Positions 60,894 to 64,000 of a stretch of 64,000 bases of DNA are shown here, piece after piece (position 1 is the stretch's first letter; the number at the start of each line of letters is the position of its first letter). A program made the translations under genes and the position numbers. The stretch is from Sarcina sp034439435 (GTDB lineage Bacteria; Bacillota; Clostridia; Clostridiales; Clostridiaceae): positions 744,001 through 808,000 of the forward strand of contig NZ_JAPCKJ010000001.1 in NCBI RefSeq assembly GCF_034439435.1, read 5' to 3'. The notes beneath the pieces were generated by a model. That model ran no database searches. It was not told where the DNA came from and saw only the letters and a list, made by a program, of their open reading frames with translations.

Positions 60894-60944
60894 ATTGGTC
60901 TTTTTTTAGATTTTAATTATTTTATGAAAGAATAAATTCTAAAA

Positions 60945-60986
60945 AAATAAGAACTAAAGTAAATTCAAATACTTTAGTTCTTATTT
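60945..60986. terminator. Bidirectional terminator
   Basis: AAATAAGAACTAAAGTA and exact complement TACTTTAGTTCTTATTT with an 8-nt loop, between convergent genes. Confidence 0.92.
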
Positions 60987-60990
60987 CTAA

Positions 60991-61521
60991 TTATTTTATA
61001 TTTTCATAGAAAAATAGGCACGCTATTGTTTTAGCATCAGTTATTTTTCCTTCTATAATCATCGTTTTAACTTTTTCTAAGGAATACTCCTTTAAATTTA
61101 AAAATTCATCATCATCAAAGTTTGTTTGTCCTTTTTTAAGTTCATGGGCTTTATATAAGTGAACTACTTCATCACAAAACCCTGGTGATGGAGCTATTTT
61201 CCCTAAGTATATCACGTTATTAGCAGAGTATCCTGTTTCTTCTTTAAGTTCCCTTAAAGCTGCCTCTTCTAAGTTTTCTCCTTGATCAACCTTTCCTGCT
61301 GGTAATTCTAAAAATACTCTATCAAATGGCTTTCTAAACTGTTCTACCATAAGAATATTTCCATCCTCATTAAATGCAATAACACAAACACCATGTGAGT
61401 GTTTAACAATATCTCTTTCAACCTCATTGCCATCTGGTAACTTAACTTGCTGTTTAATAACCTCCATAAAGGAACATTTAAATACACTCTCTTCATTTAA
61501 AGTTTTTTCGTATAAATCCAT
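60991..61521 (-). CDS. nudF: ADP-ribose pyrophosphatase-type NUDIX hydrolase
   Basis: 176 aa. The NUDIX box GKVDQGENLEEAALRELKEETGY lies near residues 85-105, preceded by QFRKPFDRVFLELPAG, typical of ADP-ribose hydrolases. Start MDLYEKTLNEES at 61521, AAGGTGAG upstream. It neighbours spoIIM-xerD as in other clostridia, where a NUDIX gene is a constant partner. Confidence 0.9.
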   Translation of the reverse strand: MDLYEKTLNEESVFKCSFMEVIKQQVKLPDGNEVERDIVKHSHGVCVIAFNEDGNILMVEQFRKPFDRVFLELPAGKVDQGENLEEAALRELKEETGYSANNVIYLGKIAPSPGFCDEVVHLYKAHELKKGQTNFDDDEFLNLKEYSLEKVKTMIIEGKITDAKTIACLFFYENIK

Positions 61522-61550
61522 AACTCTCACCTTATTATAAATATTTTTGA

Positions 61551-61611
61551 CTCTGTTTTAAGCTAGATCTGAAGAGCTAACTTAAAATCAACATTTCTTT
61601 AAAACAGAACC
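61551..61611. repeat. Short remnant of palindromic element family A
   Basis: CTCTGTTTTAAGCTAG joined to ATCTGAAGAGCTAA, AAATCAACATTT and AAAACAGAAC: both outer ends remain and pair, the body is deleted. Confidence 0.7.
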
Positions 61612-61668
61612 ATATTTTTAATTATTACTATATTTTAAAACTGTTATCAAATTTCTACTCCTATGAAA

Positions 61669-61983
61669 TTATAAATCTCCAAATGATAATTGAGAAAAAT
61701 CACTATTCATAGTATTATCAATTTTAATATTTTTTCTTCTTAACCTTTTTCTTTTTCTCATAATCCCATTAGGACATCCTTCAATGTGCTTATTCTTAGG
61801 TAATGTATAAAAATATTTACCATCTCTTATCTTTTTTACTTCTCTAAACCCAAGTCTTGCTTTACATCCATCTATTGGACAAGATAAGTTACCCTTATAT
61901 ATTTTTTCATACTCCGACTTAGTTATACAATTAGCCAATATAATTTTCTTTTCAACACCTTCTATATATAAGGCTTTTCTCAT
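61669..61983 (-). CDS. Small basic Cys-rich protein, unknown
   Basis: 104 aa, highly basic. Two cysteine pairs and a His (CPIDGCKARLGF; KNKHIEGC) suggest a zinc-binding fold, reminiscent of the N-terminal finger of CoiA-like nucleases but without the nuclease part. The C-terminal half (MRKRKRLRRKNIKI) is polybasic and may bind nucleic acid. It lies between nudF and spo0A; not recognised. Confidence 0.65.
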   Translation of the reverse strand: MRKALYIEGVEKKIILANCITKSEYEKIYKGNLSCPIDGCKARLGFREVKKIRDGKYFYTLPKNKHIEGCPNGIMRKRKRLRRKNIKIDNTMNSDFSQLSFGDL

Positions 61984-62087
61984 ATTAATCCCCTCCTATC
62001 TATACGTAAAATTTATTTTTAATCAAGACTATATCTTAATAAAAAAGTAATTTAGGATTATTTAATATGACTACTTCTTGTTTCTAC

Positions 62088-62138
62088 AAAAAAGCACTTT
62101 TTACCACGCAAGAACTTAGCTGATAAAAAGTGCTTTTT
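62088..62138. terminator. Terminator downstream of spo0A
   Basis: AAAAAAGCACTTTTTA / TAAAAAGTGCTTTTT with a 20-nt loop and U-runs on both sides. Confidence 0.88.
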
Positions 62139-62199
62139 CTATGAATATAAACATAAAAACTATATTTATACTAAAGTTAATTCTAATAAATTTTTTATA

Positions 62200-63030
62200 T
62201 TATGATACTTTATTTTTAAGTCTTAATTTATCTGCAACCATAGCTATAAACTCTGAGTTTGTTGGTTTACCCTTATCATTGTGAATAGTATGTCCAAATA
62301 TTTTATTTATAGCATCTATTTGGCCTCTTCCCCAAGCAACCTCTATAGCGTGTCTTATTGCTCTTTCAACTCTACTTGCAGTAGTGTTGTATTTCTTTGC
62401 TATTGAAGGATATAACTCCTTAGTTATAGCTGATAATAATTCCATATCATTAACAACCATAGTTATAGCTTCTCTTAAATACATATATCCTTTTATATGC
62501 GCAGGAACTCCTATTTCATGGATTATACTAGTTATTTCAACCTCTAAATCCATTGGCTCCTTGTTATCTTCTGAAACTGACTCTTCATTTTTTTTGCCTT
62601 CAAGAACACTCATTGTTGGCTTATTTGGAGCAGTCTCCTCTGAAATTGTGCTATTGAACATTTGTCTTATTCGTTCTGTGAATACATCCATGTCAAATGG
62701 TTTAACAACGTAATAATCAGCTCCTAAAGTTATAGCTCTCTGAGTTATCTTATCTTGTCCAACAGCAGATAATACTATTACTCTTGGTGCTTTTTCTAAT
62801 CCTAGAGAATTTATTCTCTCAAGTACCCCTAATCCGTCTAAATGTGGCATAATTATATCTAATACAACTAGATCTGGTTGTTTTTCTTCTATAAGTTTTA
62901 AAGCTTCTAATCCATCCTTTGCTATTCCCGTAACAACAATATCTCTTTGACTTAATAAATAGTCATTTAGAATATTGCAAAACTCTTTGTTATCATCAGC
63001 AATTAATACAGATATTTTTGATTCTTTCAT
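62200..63030 (-). CDS. spo0A: Sporulation master regulator Spo0A
   Basis: 276 aa. Receiver domain at residues 1-125 with ADDNKEF (acidic pocket), VVLDIIMP (phospho-Asp), LSAVGQ and VKPFD. The C-terminal DNA-binding domain (residues 160-276) includes HEIGVPAHIKGYMYLREAI and TASRVERAIRHAIEVAWGRG, the recognition helix of Spo0A. It is intact and preceded by its own promoter and 0A box. Confidence 0.98.
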   Translation of the reverse strand: MKESKISVLIADDNKEFCNILNDYLLSQRDIVVTGIAKDGLEALKLIEEKQPDLVVLDIIMPHLDGLGVLERINSLGLEKAPRVIVLSAVGQDKITQRAITLGADYYVVKPFDMDVFTERIRQMFNSTISEETAPNKPTMSVLEGKKNEESVSEDNKEPMDLEVEITSIIHEIGVPAHIKGYMYLREAITMVVNDMELLSAITKELYPSIAKKYNTTASRVERAIRHAIEVAWGRGQIDAINKIFGHTIHNDKGKPTNSEFIAMVADKLRLKNKVS

Positions 63031-63090
63031 GCTTCCCTCTCCTTAAACAATTCACTATATCCATTTTTTTACATTCTTTATACCTTAACT

Positions 63091-63117
63091 ATATTCGACA
63101 AAACTTATTTATTTCCT
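63091..63117 (-). promoter_or_regulatory. Sigma-H type promoter with overlapping 0A box, spo0A
   Basis: Minus strand: AGGAAAT (63111-63117), 14 bases, GAATAT (63091-63096), the sigma-H arrangement. TTTTGTCGAAT (63093-63103) overlaps the -10 and matches the 0A box TTTTGTCGAA-type consensus, suggesting autoregulation. Confidence 0.75.
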
Positions 63118-63128
63118 TTTTAAAAAAA

Positions 63129-63170
63129 ATAAATACTAAAAAATTCAGTTAATTTTCTAGTATTTATTAT
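63129..63170 (-). terminator. Terminator of spoIVB
   Basis: AATAAATACTAGAAAAT...ATTTTTTAGTATTTATT followed by an eight-U run on the minus strand, just before the spo0A promoter. Confidence 0.88.
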
Positions 63171-63201
63171 AACACATATTTACATTAATCTCACTTATTT
63201 T

Positions 63202-64000
63202 CTATTGTATAATTTGAGCATCTTTTAACATCCATTCTATATATATCCCATATCCAATTTCCGGCTTGTTAACTAAAACATGTGTTACAGCACCAATTAT
63301 CTTATCACCTTGTATAATTGGACTTCCACTCATACCTTGAACAACCCCACCAGTTTTCTCTAAAAGTCTTTCATCAGTAATTCTTATGATCATACTCTTA
63401 GTACTAATAGTATCTTGTTTATTAAGTTTAACTATTTCAATGTCATATAATTTAGGTCCCTCTTCATCTATAGTTGTAATTATTTGAGCTGCTCCTGGTT
63501 GAATTTCATCTCTCCATCCAACCTTATAAGTCTTATTGTTAATATTTTTAGAACTTTCTTTATTCATACTACCAAATATTCCACACTGAGTATTTCCTGT
63601 AACATCTCCTATAGGTGTTTTTTCATTAGAAAAAATTCCTCTTAATTCGCCTGGATTACCTTTTACTCCTTTTTTTATGCTTATTATTGATGAATTTAAA
63701 AGATCTCCATTTTTAATTGATAGAATTTTATCTGTTTCACTATCTGTTATTGGATGACCTATTGCACCATATTTCCCACTTTCCTTGTCATAAAAAGTAA
63801 GTGTACCTACACCGGCAGTAGAATCTCTAACCCAAAGACCTATTTTATAATCTCCATCTTGATTTTTTGCTAAACTTATATTTTTGGTTATTTCTTCACC
63901 ATTTCTCTCTAACAATATTTCAACATTTTCAGATTTATTTTCATTAATTTTTTTTGATAGATCTTTTGAACTCTTTATTTTCTTTCCATTTACAGATAAA
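63202..64000 (-). CDS. spoIVB: SpoIVB serine peptidase, N-terminus beyond the window
   Basis: Peptidase S55 that signals from forespore to mother cell by cleaving SpoIVFA and thus activating pro-SigK processing. Frame open to the window end: PDZ-domain end (LSVNGKKIKSSKDLSKKI) then the protease region. Catalytic Ser in VQGMSGSPII; the His is near YGAIGHPITD. The C-terminus YIEWMLKDAQIIQ is complete. It lies upstream of spo0A, the conserved spoIVB-spo0A order, and links functionally to sigK at the other end of the window. Confidence 0.95.
   Translation of the reverse strand, partial: LSVNGKKIKSSKDLSKKINENKSENVEILLERNGEEITKNISLAKNQDGDYKIGLWVRDSTAGVGTLTFYDKESGKYGAIGHPITDSETDKILSIKNGDLLNSSIISIKKGVKGNPGELRGIFSNEKTPIGDVTGNTQCGIFGSMNKESSKNINNKTYKVGWRDEIQPGAAQIITTIDEEGPKLYDIEIVKLNKQDTISTKSMIIRITDERLLEKTGGVVQGMSGSPIIQGDKIIGAVTHVLVNKPEIGYGIYIEWMLKDAQIIQ

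Noticed and set aside
1..64000. CRISPR arrays, tRNA or rRNA genes, intact insertion sequences
   Set aside because: No regularly spaced direct repeats, no cloverleaf-like sequences ending in CCA, and no transposase frame were found on either strand.

Overview
The window is a low-GC, AT-rich chromosomal segment of a spore-forming anaerobic Firmicute. Almost all genes lie on the minus strand with compact spacing and strong GGAGG ribosome binding sites. The gene content (ftsZ, sigK, spo0A, spoIVB, spoIIM, gerW, dacF), the TraX-family protein, the nitrate reductase/Moco cluster and the repeat content point to a Clostridium close to C. perfringens. The species is recognised from content, not proven.

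Layout from left to right. 1-6 kb is division and sporulation: truncated ftsZ, ftsA, pilT, an uninterrupted sigK and a class B penicillin-binding protein. 6-18 kb is the conserved Firmicute block udk, peptidase U32, O-methyltransferase, mltG, typA, rnjA, a fur-family gene, DUF1292, ruvX, ireB and alaS, the last behind a T-box and a perfect sigma-A promoter. 18-25 kb holds an AI-2E transporter, a PRC-barrel protein, a PH-like protein, a GNAT, then iscR-iscS-iscU-mnmA (Fe-S assembly and tRNA thiolation). 25-27.5 kb holds rarA and a diguanylate cyclase. 27.8-37.6 kb is a respiratory/molybdenum cluster: a nitrate reductase catalytic subunit, a four-cluster ferredoxin, an FAD oxidoreductase, mobB, a Moco riboswitch, moeA, mobA, a molybdopterin-binding protein, moaA and a MOSC protein. 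A Crp/Fnr-like palindrome sits about 41.5 bp upstream of the predicted start of that transcript.

37.6-47 kb is an accessory stretch: TraX, a broken RidA-family gene, a PH/SHOCT protein, remnants of a phage-type replication module, small membrane proteins, a GNAT, an ABC-F protein, an aldo/keto reductase tail and a UPF0173 hydrolase. 47-50 kb has a two-gene flavin/Fe-S pair of unknown substrate and a divergent P-loop kinase. 50.8-64 kb is sporulation and chromosome biology: two DD-carboxypeptidases, ytfI-gerW on the plus strand, scpA-scpB, pdp, a YxeA lipoprotein, xerD, spoIIM, a NUDIX hydrolase, spo0A (with a 0A box and sigma-H type promoter) and truncated spoIVB.

The least explained content is non-coding. 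A family of palindromic intergenic elements has copies or remnants near 27.8, 31.1, 33.7, 47.1, 48.6, 54.8 and 61.6 kb. Two otherwise different 230-bp elements (42933-43163 and 54667-54896) share a 77-79 nt core hairpin whose unpaired landmarks are conserved while its arms differ completely and stay perfectly paired. Three regulatory oddities also stand out: a ribosome binding site buried in a terminator-like hairpin before the PBP, a hairpin that fills the spacer between the ireB Shine-Dalgarno and its start codon, and the Moco riboswitch with a distal terminator.
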